64,000 bases of DNA from Phorcus lineatus (Eukaryota > Mollusca > Gastropoda > Trochida > Trochidae), in contig OV121095.1 in the NCBI GenBank assembly GCA_921293015.1, positions 37,359,484 to 37,423,483 on the forward strand. Direction: 5' to 3'. Positions 1 to 11,129 of the stretch are shown piece after piece. The notes beneath the pieces were generated by a model that ran no database searches, was not told the DNA's origin, and saw only the letters and a program-made list of their open reading frames with translations. The position numbers and the translations under genes were made by a program. Numbering within the stretch: position 1 is the stretch's first letter; every line of letters begins with the position of its first letter.

Positions 1-40
1 GCTCAAACTTTGAACGAGTTTGGCTTTTTTATCGATTTAT

Positions 41-205
41 ACCGTATTTCCTCTAATACAGGTCAGGCCTTTAATATGCACCGGGTCTTTTACAAGTGCC
101 GCTTCTAAACAATTTCGATCAACATTAGCCATAGTATGTACACTTCAGTGTTTTTCTATTAAAGAAACAAGCGCCGGGTCTCCAATACTCGGCAATGTTA
201 ATTGA
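41..205. repeat. Degenerate short tandem motif, possible DNA-transposon end
   Basis: Imperfect units with a TCTAATA...GCACCGGGTC flavour recur at irregular spacing (for example CCGGGTC near 81 and 175, and TTTAATATGCACC near 70). Arrays of this kind are familiar from subterminal repeats of some DNA transposons, but no transposase, terminal inverted repeat or target duplication is visible, and the element may continue left of the window. The short ORF across it is not convincing as a gene. Confidence 0.25.
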
Positions 206-1797
206 AATGGATGTGATAACTTTTCAGATTTGAAGCATCCAGTTAAGCGTATTAAAGCTGATCGCGCGTGAAGTTGTTTAAAGATTTCTTACCTGTTCTT
301 TTTTTTAAAGAAAAATACAGTTATAATTCACCTTTGTTGATTAAAAGATTTTTTGACAGTATTAATCTGCAGTGTACATTAAGTCTTCATTGTCAAATAA
401 AAAATGTCAATCAGATATATTACAAAGTCATGGATTGAGATGAGAACACATGTCTGCATTCTCATTATCGCATTTCCCTTGCAATTCGTCAGGATCATGG
501 ATTTACTTAGATCACTGGATCCCACTATAACATTTCGGTAATGATCCGATTAGATCCAGTGATAATCCGTCAAATAGTTTGCACTGGTTTTGGGTTGGTA
601 TGTGTCAGAAATGTACATTTCAGATGTGAGTGTTATTTTAACACCAAAGTTATCCTTAATATCCTATAACTAACGTATTCTTGATGACAGTGAAATAACA
701 AATGAAATCCTTGCATCCCCTATCATTCCTTGGTCTTATGATTAATGGATTAGTTAGTAAGATTAATGTGAGATAAATCAATTCAGCGTCGAAACATTCT
801 AAGTAGATTATCATGGTCAAGTTATTAAATGACCATCAAAGAGGCCGTTGGGAAATGATCAAGATGGATGAAAGAAATGTGACGATTGCTTGTGATAGAT
901 TGTTGTTTAATCCTATCAGACACAATAGAATGTTACCCACTATGTAACGTGGCTTTTCAAGCATTCATCCCAAATTAACGAGGATCTTCAGAACTTGATA
1001 CAAAGAGTGCAAGAACTTAACAAAATGTAAAGGGTCATGGACGTTTATTTTCCTTATACTTAGTATCATTCATGGTTTAAGCGTTTGGATGGTATATTTA
1101 TAGAAGATCGATTGAATGCTCATTATCCACATGTATAGAACATCTCTAATCAATAAAGCCTGACTCTTGACTTATAAAACAAATTACACTGTAAATGACC
1201 TAATCTATTTCTCTTAGATCAGAAACAAACTCCAAAGTAAATATACCGAATCATCTTTCCTATAATTTACGCATAAAGTTAACTCTTTTAAGGATGTTGA
1301 TACTCTAATCAACAAACTGAGAACCTTAAACATTCATTTTTCATAGCAAAATAAACATTCTTAATTATATTATATCAATCTTATTGTTTACTAATTGTAT
1401 TACAATCACAGAATAAGCAAAATAATCCAGGCACAAAATGCATGATCACAGCAATCTCATAAATAGTTTGACTTCGTTTGTGATATAAATATTCATAATT
1501 GACAGTTCATCAGCTTTCATCGGAATTCAATGTTATCAAAGTTAAAAGCTAAACAACAGTGAATTATTGCAGAAATGTTTGACGTAAAAGAAATTAGGTT
1601 ATGAATATGACGGTCCGTCTATGAGAATACTGCTGATTAAACATTAATTGATAGATGTTTTAAAAGTTGATTACTTTTTTACCATCAATATACAAATGAA
1701 TTAAGTTTATAGGTTGTTCTCATTTATCACCTGAAGCTGTCATATATATAAAGTAGTTTTAAAACCGTTAATCAAACTTGAAGCGCATAAAAACTAA
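206..1797. other. AT-rich non-coding stretch
   Basis: No coding signal is seen. The only clear local structure is the inverted repeat at 511-563. The stretch around 700-780 resembles the ends of the tandem duplicates near 7,780 and 8,440 (shared words TGCATC, TCACTCCTTG and GGTTAATGAATAAGTTAG with mismatches), so part of it is a diverged copy of that sequence. Confidence 0.5.
511..563. repeat. Perfect 11-bp inverted repeat
   Basis: ATCACTGGATC at 511-521 is the exact reverse complement of GATCCAGTGAT at 553-563, with a 31-nt loop. It could fold as a hairpin or be the core of a small decayed inverted-repeat element. No target duplication is evident. Confidence 0.5.
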
Positions 1798-2535
1798 TCA
1801 AAAAGATTACAATCCCTTATTCATCGCTTATCAAACGGGATAATAGATCAAGGCATTAAAAAGGCCTTAAGCCATGACATCTCGTCACTCAGAAGACCAA
1901 AGGACAAACAACAAAATGAAAATGTATTAGCCTTTGTGACAACCTATAACCCAAACAACATGGAAGTCTTTCCTAAATTACACAATAATCTAGATATCAT
2001 GAGACAGGACAATCGTCTTGCTAGAATGTTAAATAAAACAAAAATAATAAAAAGTAAACGTCAGCCCAAAAACTTGAAAAAAAATGCTTACAAGTGCAAA
2101 ATATACAAGCACTCAAAATTTACCAACTGTGAAAAATGTTTAGATAAAAGATGTGGAACATGCCCATATCTAAAAGAAGGCTCGACAACAACTTTTGAGA
2201 ATGGAGTAGACTTTCATGTCAAAAGCAACATGTCATGTAAATCAAAAAATGTTATCTATGTCATTTCTTGTGAAAAGTGTGGTCTAACATACATTGGACA
2301 AACGAACAACTTGCAAAACAGAGTAACAGTTCACAAACAACAAATAAGAGATGATTATTTAAGACACTTAAAAGTTAGTAAACATATATCTCAATGCAGT
2401 AATGGTGCTTTTAAAATATTTCCTTTTTACGAAATATTCAATAATGGAGGTGACATTACATCACAACTGCTAACAAAGGAACAGTACTTTATTTCAAAAT
2501 GTTCTCCTTCATTGAACAGCGTCATAAATCCCTAA
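1798..2535 (+). pseudogene. Penelope-like element 3' fragment: RT thumb remnant plus GIY-YIG endonuclease
   Basis: The frame is open from just after a stop at 1795-1797 to the stop after 2535. No ATG is needed, because this is the C-terminal end of a longer polyprotein; the first in-frame ATG is internal. The early part ends in a VLAFVTTYNPN stretch, typical of the end of PLE reverse transcriptases. A Cys-rich linker follows (C-x2-C-x4-C-x2-C at about 2128-2163), then a GIY-YIG nuclease: VIYVI near 2251, TYIGQT near 2287, the conserved Arg in LQNRV near 2320, and a C-terminal KEQYFIS...SLN segment supplying the Glu and Asn of the family. In PLEs this nuclease nicks the target for reverse transcription. 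The nuclease half is undamaged, but the RT catalytic half is absent upstream, so this is a 5'-truncated copy. Confidence 0.88.
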
Positions 2536-2685
2536 TCCTATCACTGCCAATTCAAACCTATTAGATTTAGGAGGGGATAACTCACCAGGACGATTGTTGA
2601 TTATTTTGCTGTTTGTGTTGCATTGTGTTGTTACTTAGATACAATGAAGACTATATAAGACTGCTGCTGTGCTTCAAGCATACAC

Positions 2686-2731
2686 TCCCTGAAGAAGCTT
2701 CGAATGAAGAAGCAGAAATATGCATATTGGA
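2686..2731 (+). ncRNA. Hammerhead-ribozyme-like fold (type I, minimal) of the PLE
   Basis: The core order matches a hammerhead. Stem I 5' strand TCC is at 2686-2688. CTGAAGA at 2689-2695 fits the CUGANGA core. Stem II is GCTTC 2697-2701 paired with GAAGC 2709-2713 around a 7-nt loop. GAA 2715-2717 is the second core. Stem III is ATA 2718-2720 with TAT 2725-2727 and a TGCA loop. T2728 is the predicted cleavage-site nucleotide, and GGA 2729-2731 closes stem I. An A-A opposition (2696 and 2714) at the base of stem II departs from the consensus, so this copy may be weakened. PLE elements of animals are known to carry such minimal type I hammerheads. Activity is untested. Confidence 0.6.
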
Positions 2732-2790
2732 AAAAAGATAAAGTCATGATTTTGAAAGTTGATTTACATCTTCTCTGTATTTTTTAATAT

Positions 2791-2791
<1 letters not shown>

Positions 2792-2867
<76 letters not shown>
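2792..2867. repeat. (AT)n microsatellite
   Basis: Almost pure AT dinucleotides with a single CA interruption at about 2831-2832. It directly follows the PLE tail, as often seen where retroelement ends seed microsatellites. Confidence 0.95.
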
Positions 2868-2870
<3 letters not shown>

Positions 2871-3417
2871 TGTGCATTGTCTTTTATTAAATTGTCCCTT
2901 TTTGCGAAATATGTATTACTGCATCTAAAGCAGGAGTAAGAGGTGGTCACATGTGGGAATTAAAGTATTAAAATAAAATTATTAAATTATGTCATCTTGT
3001 GAAATAAGTTCAACAAAGCTCTTGATAGATGCATATACTTCTTTATATGACTAATGACTCATTAAGCTTTTATATGATAAAGACAGTTGAGTAAGGACAT
3101 TTATAGCCCACGGTATGATCATTCTTTATCTGCCATGTTAAGTGGAAGAGACTAAATGTTTTTCAAACTTTTCATATAATTGCAATTAAATCAATCTTTA
3201 CCTGGATGATATTGCAATTTCCTGATCAGAAGAGATTGTGTAAGTATAACCCATTTACAAAACCCATCATTCCATCTATGCAGAAGTGGTACAATGTTTA
3301 CCCTAACAATGAAAAAAAAATTACTATAGGTATCCCAGAAGATAACACGTAGTTTCCTGCTTGGAGAATTCATCAACTGGGTCAAACTAACATGATGCAC
3401 ATGCCCAACTTTAAATT
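2868..3417. other. AT-rich non-coding stretch
   Basis: Nothing recognisable. The minus-strand ORF of 84 codons here lacks any family signature and overlaps the start of a dispersed repeat. Confidence 0.4.
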
Positions 3418-3612
3418 CGTTGCTAAATTTGAGCATTCCATTCACACAATAAAAAAATCATCTGATGTGAGTAATGAACTCTGACACATTATTCAGTTTG
3501 TATTTGTCTCTCGCAGTTCAAGTGTCAGCAGAAACCCCTCGAGTCTTGCAACACGACACAAGGCCTTTATCAATCTCTCAGGCTTTTTACTAGCGGACTC
3601 CGGAGACGGAGA
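3418..3612 (+). repeat. Dispersed repeat R1, copy 1
   Basis: It matches 9842-10032 in direct orientation over about 190 bp, including shared runs such as GTGAGTAATGAACTCTGACA and CTTGCAACACGACACAAGGC. The region between shows no reading frame. It is probably an old interspersed or segmentally duplicated piece. Confidence 0.75.
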
Positions 3613-5313
3613 TGTTAAAGAACAAATAATATCAAATCAAATTAATAGTGAGGCAATCAGGCAGGGTTATCGCAGCATTGTTTAGATCTTAAAGACTTCC
3701 TATTTGAAATACATACAACAAATGACCTTCAGGTTCGTCTTAGTGGCGAGATACGCCTATAGTACATGTTATACAATTCAAATATTTTTGCAACAAATCT
3801 ACAATGGCAGCAATTGTTAGCTATGATGTCACATTATACATTTTACATGAAGAAAAAAACTTGTGAAAGTATCTGTTATAGTTTCTGAGAGATTGAGATT
3901 TGAAGTTTGTTAAGTAGAAATGGCTTTGTCAGACCCCCTATACGATGAAGTTAAAGCTAACAATTCAATTATTAACATTTTCAAAATAGAGTATAACACA
4001 TAACATTTAGGTATTGATCATGCTTATAAACTGTGATCATATTTCGACCCACAAAGAAAAGGAGAAATAATTCTTCAGACTTAAATGAAACTGCTAAAAT
4101 TGTGTATTCTAAGACCGTAACTTGAGATTTTCCTTCCTGACTTGTTAACTCATGACCTTTTGATAACACTGTTCAATATGTGTTGTGCTTGAAACGGGGT
4201 ATATGGAGATAATATCTTTTTAAAAAATTAAATAATCTAAATTGCTTAAGTAAATACAGATTTGTGATCGTGAAAGTGAGGAAGTTTAAATGAGGTAGAA
4301 CTTGTAGTTTCTGAATTATGTTCAGGAAAATAACAGCTCGAACAACGGACAGACGGACGGACCTGGGTCGTTTCTATATCCCCCGAAAACGAAATAATTC
4401 CTAACCCTGCATATATATGGAGGCCTCCGAAAAAAATAAAACAAGTATATGTTTTTCATTTCCATTTAATTCCTCCTACGTCAACAGTAATGCGGAGCGT
4501 AATAAACGTTTAATAAATGATTTAAGAAGGAAGTCTCATAAAGAAAACGATGCAACTTTCCCTCCTTTTATCTAATGCATTCATTAATTCTTAATCTTTT
4601 AAAGAACGTTTAATGTGTTGGCGTTCAGTGTGCACACTGACTATCTGCACATTTGTGGTTCTAATTACGGACATAAGTGAAATATGATACAACAGCTTCA
4701 GGCGCATGATTTTAATTAGTTGACTTTATATTTGAAAGTGTTATCTGAAACTTCATTTTTCTCATTAATTACAGACACATTTGAGTCCGAAGGCATTGCG
4801 TAACTCCTTTGTTTATTATAAGTCACTGAATGGATCGGTTATGGCAAGAAGTTTAATTTTAACTCATATGAAATGCCTGGAGGTTGTTACTTTTCATCTT
4901 CAAGGTTACTATTGAACAATTTTAACATTAGATTATATAATTTACAATATGGAACAAACACAATCAAACTCAGAAAAGGAATTAATGGCATATTGACATT
5001 GAAAAGAAACTTTCCTAAATACGTATTATCAAATCGTCGTACAAGTCATAAATTGCTCTGATATCATCCCCCAATCACTCATTAACATGAGATCCAAAGA
5101 TCAAACATTAATCAAAAGCATAATTTCTGCGCTTTCTTTTCGTAACGCTGAGACTTATGACAACACTGATAACCAAAGGGAGCTAACTGTAGGGGTATAT
5201 TTGTGGAATCGATATTCATGGGGTCATTTCTCCAGCCTTATCAAATTATTCATTTGCTCACTGTCTCATATTGGGTTGTCAGCTGTCACTCATCTGTGAC
5301 CCGACGGAATCCC
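3613..5313. other. Non-coding; contains a GGACAGACGGACGGAC-type repeat scrap
   Basis: AT-rich without coding signal. At about 4338-4392 a short (GGAC)-like run leads into TTTCTATATCCCCCGAAAAC, a combination I recognise as a common low-copy repeat scrap in mollusc DNA; that recognition is from memory and low certainty. Small ORFs between 4873 and 5299 look like chance. Confidence 0.4.
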
Positions 5314-5322
5314 GTAGAGATC
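5314..5322. repeat. Left target-site duplication of MITE copy 1
   Basis: GTAGAGATC, repeated exactly at 5779-5787 on the other side of the MITE. Confidence 0.7.
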
Positions 5323-5778
5323 ATTCTCTCCCAACAGAAGCAGCTCAGTCATAAGTTCCTTTAAAACCTCTGTCTTAATACGAAGGTTTCCCGTGCTTCC
5401 GGCAGTTTACCCTACCGGTGCAATATTGCAACTTAAACTACCTGGCAATATTTCAGCCAATGAAAACACCGAATGCATGAATAGGATATTTGTTGTCACA
5501 CAGGCATATGAAACGATGCAGTCGCAAAATGAGGCGTATGTGTTCTGTCAAGAACACTCAAAGTGCAAGGTGCTTATTCGAATAAAATTTAGTTTCTGCA
5601 AGACTTCCCAAAATAAATCAGGCCATTTGTATGATCTTTTGAAACGGCGTCGCTGATTGCACAACTAACTTTGATTGCATCCAATCCGCGCTCTACATTT
5701 CTAGATCAATAAACCTTCGTATTCAGACAGAGGTTGTATAGGAATTTATGACGGAGCTACCTCTGTTGGGCTAGAAAG
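5323..5778. mobile_element. MITE with 68-bp terminal inverted repeats, copy 1
   Basis: The left end (5323-5390) and right end (5711-5778) are inverted copies of one another. They share CCCAACAGA, TAGCTC/CAGCTC, a GTCATAA.TTCCT core, ACCTCTGTCT and AATACGAAGGTTT. A 9-bp direct repeat GTAGAGATC flanks the element at 5314-5322 and 5779-5787 and looks like the target-site duplication. About 320 bp of internal sequence encodes no transposase (its 87-codon ORF has no family signature), so the element is non-autonomous. Long TIRs with a 9-bp duplication suggest a Mutator-like mobiliser. A second member lies at 37321-37772. Confidence 0.85.
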
Positions 5779-5787
5779 GTAGAGATC
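5779..5787. repeat. Right target-site duplication of MITE copy 1
   Basis: GTAGAGATC, identical to 5314-5322. Being outside both TIRs, it marks the insertion boundary. Confidence 0.7.
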
Positions 5788-5849
5788 CGTGTCATTGATT
5801 CTAGCTAGGTTTCCTTAACCCGTTCGATCATAATGACCTCCTTAACTTT

Positions 5850-5982
5850 TCATCCTCCTCCAAGAGCGTGATAAGAGACATCCTCGTCCCTTAATCTGGC
5901 GCTCTAAGTAAACACTTGACACTAGGCAGCTTACCTGCAGACTCAGTGCCGACTAAGAAGCTTTACAGAACGAAAATGCGAT
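5850..5982 (+). repeat. Conserved 120-bp module, copy 1
   Basis: It shares CAAGAGCGTGATAAGAGACA, GTAAACACTTGACAC.AGGCAG and GACTAAGAAGCTTTACAGAACG with 14490-14630, 34512-34650 and 49937-50034, and an inverted, weaker relation to 47485-47575 and 55630-55700. No frame stays open across all copies, so it is unlikely to be an exon. Confidence 0.75.
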
Positions 5983-6365
5983 CCACTGTGGGACCTTCGA
6001 CAACTGGAAGAGGGACGTCGTCGGTCAGACAGCCCTAGTGTTTCGATACTCTTCAAAAATCACTCCTGGGACTTCACTCAGGAAAGGTTGTACTCAAAGT
6101 ATCCGCATGAATAAAGAGATATGACATAAGTAATGGAAAGTTTTAGACTTTCAGAGAGTTTACAAATACATTAATCTTATTCTTGATTTTTTATTTAAAT
6201 AGTCTAGAAATAAGGCGGTAAATTGAGAATAATATCTTCAAATTATATTATACTAACATGTTGCTTTCTTCAAGGTGTTACCCAAATGTATTTGAAACAC
6301 CTTATGCTTGTTTTAGTATAATGAACTGCTTCAGATGAGATCTGCTGCTCTTCAGTTGACTCAAT

Positions 6366-6677
6366 ACCTTATCGTGGTGTGGTGGTTAGCGTGCTTCAGA
6401 GACCCCGAGAGCTAAGCCAGCTGGAGCGTATATGCTCCTGGTAGCTAGGGGCACCCAAGGTGGACCGGTCGACGGGTAGAAGCCAGACCAAATTTGAGTC
6501 GTTCTAAAACACTGTTGTCTTTCTCTCACTATGCCTTTCTTTCCGTCTTTTCCCTCATCCTGTCGATCCCTTTCTCCCTGATCTGTCCACTCTCTTTTGG
6601 ATGCTTGTCATCCACGTGTTTAATAACTGAAATATTGTTCAAAGCACGTTAAACCCCAACTCACTCATTCATTCACT
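6366..6677 (+). mobile_element. tRNA-headed SINE
   Basis: The head TGGTGTGGTGGTTAGCGTGC resembles the 5' half of a tRNA including an A-box. A body of about 230 bp follows, then the tail CACGTTAAACCCCAACTCAC with repeated TCATTC units to about 6677. A good B-box is not obvious, so the copy is somewhat decayed. A head fragment of a related SINE is at 30651-30690. The tail family recurs at 61591-61628 and at the right edge of the window. Confidence 0.75.
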
Positions 6678-6679
6678 AA

Positions 6680-7215
6680 ATGATCAAATGCTTGTTGAAA
6701 TAAAGACAATTGCAAACCTTAATTTCTTCAACAGTTTGTCAGTTATCAAATTGCATTCGATAATACGTACACGGAATTACAAGTTAACGATATTAGAATT
6801 TAAGGGACTATTGTGAGTTGATCCGCAGTTAATTGTAAAGGAAATAAGTATGATATATAAATTTAGAAATGAGATTTATTTTAAGAAGAATCAGTCTGAA
6901 CATTTGGTATCAGGGCAATTATCTGGAGCGACAAGATAATGATTTGTTACTCCTCAATCAAGCTTCAACGATGCTTGTAAATCAAACAGTTTTGTGTCCC
7001 GGGAAGTAATGGACCATTCCGGTGTCACTTTGACATGGAGACTGACATCTCATTAGCTGTTTGATGGAGATATCTTATCGAATTTGCAAATTTGTGGATT
7101 TTTTTTATAGTATTGTAACTGCGAACTTTTCTCATATTTCCTTACGCAAGACATCCAATAATAGTTAAATTTGCTAGTATTTGAATAGTGTGTGCGAATA
7201 ATATAGATATTGCAT
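6680..7215. other. Non-coding spacer
   Basis: AT-rich, with no coding signal or obvious repeat. Confidence 0.4.
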
Positions 7216-7846
7216 ATGTTTTGGTATGGCACGGGTTCTTCATAGGATCAGTCTTCCTGAGAGGAATGCCAAAACGAAAATAAAGTTCTAGCTTCTTTAA
7301 TCTATGAAACTAACCGATAAAGAAACATTTGAAGTTGATTTATCTCTAAAAACAGTCAAACATTGACTAAGAATGTCCTGTTGAGGTTCAGTTACGACCT
7401 TAAGCTGATGGTACCCACTAAACCACACTCGTTAATGAACCAACACATTAATACAACGATCATGAATTCTCTATGTATTCTCAAGAGCACTCTTGACGTT
7501 ACATCTATTAGCACTTGCAAGAGCAATACGAATTTTATCATTCAATATCCACCTTATCGTTCGTGTTGTCAGTGAGAAGACAATTAGACGACAGAATTGT
7601 CTGTTGAAATCGAAGAGATGATTTAGTAGGAAGCCAATCTCATGAATAAAAAATTGCTCTTGTTTTCCTTTTTGTAGGATCGACATAGGAAGCTGTGCTT
7701 TTTGTTACCCCACGTAAGTGCAACCCTGTTTTCACAGCGCTAACGCCCTCAATAACGCATCGACTTAATGAAATATGTACATGCATCTGATATCACTCCT
7801 TGTTTTATGGTTAATGAATAAGTTAGCCAGATTCATGCGATTCATC
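7216..7846 (+). repeat. Tandem duplication, unit 1 (631 bp)
   Basis: It is followed immediately by a near-identical unit at 7847-8503. Only about half a dozen substitutions distinguish them (for example AAGAGCACTC versus AAGAGCGCTC), so the duplication is recent. The paired 70- and 71-codon ORFs inside simply repeat with the unit and show no protein signature. ATG is shared at the left edge of unit 1, the junction and the right end. Confidence 0.95.
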
Positions 7847-8503
7847 ATGTTTTGGTATGGCACGGGTTCTTCATAGGATCAGTCTTATAAAACGGCACGG
7901 GTTAAACTTCTTCCTGAGAGGAATGCCAAGACCAAAATAAAGTTCTAGCTTCTTTAATCTATGAAACTAACCGATAAAGAAACATTTGAAGTTGATTTAT
8001 CTCTAAAAACAGTCAAACATTGACTAAGAATGTCCTGTTGAGGTTCAGTTACGACCTTAAGCTGATGGTACCCACTAAACCACACTCGTTAATGAACCAA
8101 CACATTAATACAACGATCATGAATTCTCTATGTATTCTCAAGAGCGCTCTTGACGTTACATCTATTAGCACTTGCAAGAGCAATACGAATTTTATCATTC
8201 AATATCCACCTTATCGTTCGTGTTGTCAGTGAGGAGACAATTAGACGACAGAATTGTCTGTTGAAATCGAAGAGATGATTTAGTAGGAAGCCAATCTCAT
8301 GAATAAAAAATTGCTCTTGTTTTCCTTTTTGTAGGATCGACATAGGAAGCTGTGCTTTTTGTTACCCCACGTAAGTGCAACCCTGTTTTCACAGCGCTAA
8401 CGCCCTCAATAACGCATCAACTTAATGAAATATGTACATGCATCTGATATCACTCCTTGTTTTATGGTTAATGAATAAGTTAGCCAGATTCATGCGATTC
8501 ATC
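7847..8503 (+). repeat. Tandem duplication, unit 2 (657 bp)
   Basis: It differs from unit 1 by a 26-bp segment at about 7892-7917 that itself contains GGCACGGGTT, a word already present about 35 bp upstream. The extra piece therefore probably arose by local slippage or was lost from unit 1. Otherwise it is close to 99% identical by eye. Confidence 0.95.
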
Positions 8504-9841
8504 ATGGCAGCTCCGAAACTTTTGCATGAGTAAGTAGTAAATCAACATAAAATGCCCTAGGAATTTATCAATATTGATGAATTAAAGGTAAGAATTGATT
8601 TTTAAAAAATATTGTGTAACCTTGTTAGATTCTCTCTGTGCACAGCCTGTGACTGACAGCTTTACATTGATTTGTTTTAATTCATAATTATTGAACAATG
8701 ATATTCTTAACTTGAACTTTTACCGTGGACATTGTGATTTGACATGCTAAGGGACATTGGAATCATGTGAATACATAAAGTTAACTTTTTTAATGTAAGC
8801 ATAAAAGCTTCGATGACTCACTGAACAAGACCTCCCTCCAAAGATAAATAATCTGAGCAAAACCCTTTTCAACTTTAGCTCCAGAACATCATGACATGTC
8901 ATGTATAGAGATAGCAATAATCTACAGATAGTAAACTAACTATTTATAGATAAACCAATAGGTATGGAAGAATAAACATTATTTTCTCCTGCCAATTATG
9001 ACATAATTATATTTAGATTTTATATTTCTATTTATATGCATATCTCTATGTATTTGAAATTTGAGAGCATAATTCTGAAATGTACATGTATATTAATGCA
9101 GTGAAAACAAGGTTTGGTTCTTGCAGCAGTCGAACAACGAAATAATTATTAAAGCTTGAGATATTCCCTAATGAGATAAGAGGGCAGAGTGTCTTCCTTA
9201 TCATGAGATTGAGTTTGATAGCCATTTATTTCTCCTGGGATGTAGTGCTAAATGTTATGTAGTTTATTGGCTAGTTCTGGTTTCAGATTGTGTTTAATAA
9301 CTTGCCAGCCTTAGTTTTTTTTGTTCTGTGAAGTGACATGATATATGCGTATATGGTGTTCATCCAGCGTGGCTTTATGGTAATCCAATATCACATATGA
9401 GGAAACATTATATTCCATGTCTTCATCTTCACGGAAAAAATTAAAGGAAAACTTGAACTAAATTGAAGTATAAAATCATGGATCGAAGGCCCAAAAAAGA
9501 ACTAAGGTCAGCACAATTAGTCAGAAAAGTCTGCATTTTAGCTTTTTTTAACTTACTTTCATTATTGCTATCTGTATTACTCTTCTAAATTTAGTATATG
9601 TTTAATAAAGATAGTGACAATCCATATTTTGTTTTGTTATTAATTATGCATATTGTTGTGGTGTTACAAGTACCATTGCCTGTGCTTGTGGACTCAATCC
9701 AAATCACTCTGCAAGAAACTTCAAATAAAGATACACCAAGATGAAGCTTCGTACTGAAACATTCAGAGACTGGAGCAATTAAAATAATGTGCATTTTTCA
9801 AATCAATGTCACATGAGCTGAAAAAAGAACTGATGTTATTT
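8504..9841. other. AT-rich non-coding stretch
   Basis: No coding signal. The 67-codon minus ORF at 9591-9794 has no recognisable feature. Confidence 0.4.
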
Positions 9842-10032
9842 CCTTGCCAAATGTGAGCAGTCCATTCACACAACACAAAATATCTCCTGACGTGAGTAAT
9901 GAACTCTGACACCTTATTCAGTTTGTATTTGTCTCTCACACTTCAAGTGTCGGCAGAAACCCCTTGAGTCTTGCAACACGACACAAGGCCGTTATCAGTG
10001 ACTCAGGTTTTTTATAATGATTCTGGAGATGG
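9842..10032 (+). repeat. Dispersed repeat R1, copy 2
   Basis: Direct-orientation match to 3418-3612. Both copies begin with a TGCCAAAT/TGCTAAAT...CCATTCACACAA segment and end after GACTCAGG/TCTCAGG and a T-rich stretch. Confidence 0.75.
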
Positions 10033-11129
10033 TGAAGAACATTCAATATTTCAACAAATCAATACGGAGACAATCCATAACATAACTTTTTGTTTTCCTT
10101 CAGAGAGGTTTTGGTTTTCAAATTTACGTTAATATAGTTTACTTCATAAACACAAGTAATAAAAAAATTATGAAGTGAAAAATACAAACATACATTCCAA
10201 TACATCAAATCAGGTGTTTAAAACGTTTTTACTGTCTCACTAAACAGTTTTGCATAGTTTATGTTTTATGTAAAACTACTTCTACTCAATCTCAGTTGTG
10301 TCAACAAAATTAACTTGTCTCTTATATTTCTGAGTTAAAGGTGGCTGATCGAATAAAACACAATCAAGATGCGTGCTTCCAGAGTTGCAAAACAAATTTT
10401 AAAAAACCCAATTGCTATCTGTACAATGTGTGAAAGCACTTCAGTACAGTGTGATGTTCATGTGAAATATTATAACACAGGCGAAAACATACAAGGTGTA
10501 ATTGTTTAATCTACTCATGTCTTCGATTATGCTCTTTGGTGTACCATGTGTTGAACTTCAATGTTATTTGCCGAAGTTAACATCCATTGGGATCAGTCAG
10601 TGGAATCTGGATTTTGAAAACAAGACCGAGTCAAAATATATATGGCTATATATAAGAAAAACCCAGTGTAGTTGCCAGGTTTACTTTTATCAATAAAAAC
10701 CCCAGTTAGAATTAGAACCGGTTGTTGAAATTGACTTCAATTGCCTAACATTTAATTACAGAAGTACCACAATCGCACCATTTTGTATGTTTTTACAATT
10801 TCTTTAATCAGTTAATATAACTTAACACTTGGCCGACCTCATTCTAGTGTTACCTTATATGCATTTGGTGTTTGCAAGAGTTTGATATTCATGAGATGAA
10901 TGAAGCTAAGGCTGCTAATTATATATACCAGCTACTAAAGTAAATTATTGGATTAACTTGGAAGCATTAAATGACTTACTTTAATACAACCAATAATGAC
11001 ATTTCTTTTTAAACATAACTAAAACAAAACTACTAGGATTATATAAATGCAAATATGAAAAAGCAAAACGTTAATAGATTGCAAATGTTTTACATGTATC
11101 TTTCCATATTCATATTCATATCATGTATT
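10033..11129. other. AT-rich non-coding stretch
   Basis: No coding signal. It may be the left margin of array unit A, but I found no clear match here to units B or C. Confidence 0.35.

Larger units (their letters stand above)
1798..2760 (+). mobile_element. 5'-truncated Penelope-like retroelement
   Basis: This spans the PLE coding remnant, its 3' untranslated region and the hammerhead-like fold. The sequence after the fold (AAAGATAAAGTCATGAT... to about 2760) parallels the tail that follows hammerhead motifs in PLEs. The right limit is approximate, because it runs into the (AT)n tract. 5' truncation is normal for target-primed retroelements. Confidence 0.75.

Noticed and set aside
5393-5656. 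87-codon ORF inside MITE copy 1
   Set aside because: Disrupted in MITE copy 2 and has no transposase-like residues.
7363-8343. Pairs of 70- and 71-codon ORFs on opposite strands
   Set aside because: They are overlapping shadows duplicated with the tandem repeat; no codon or motif support.
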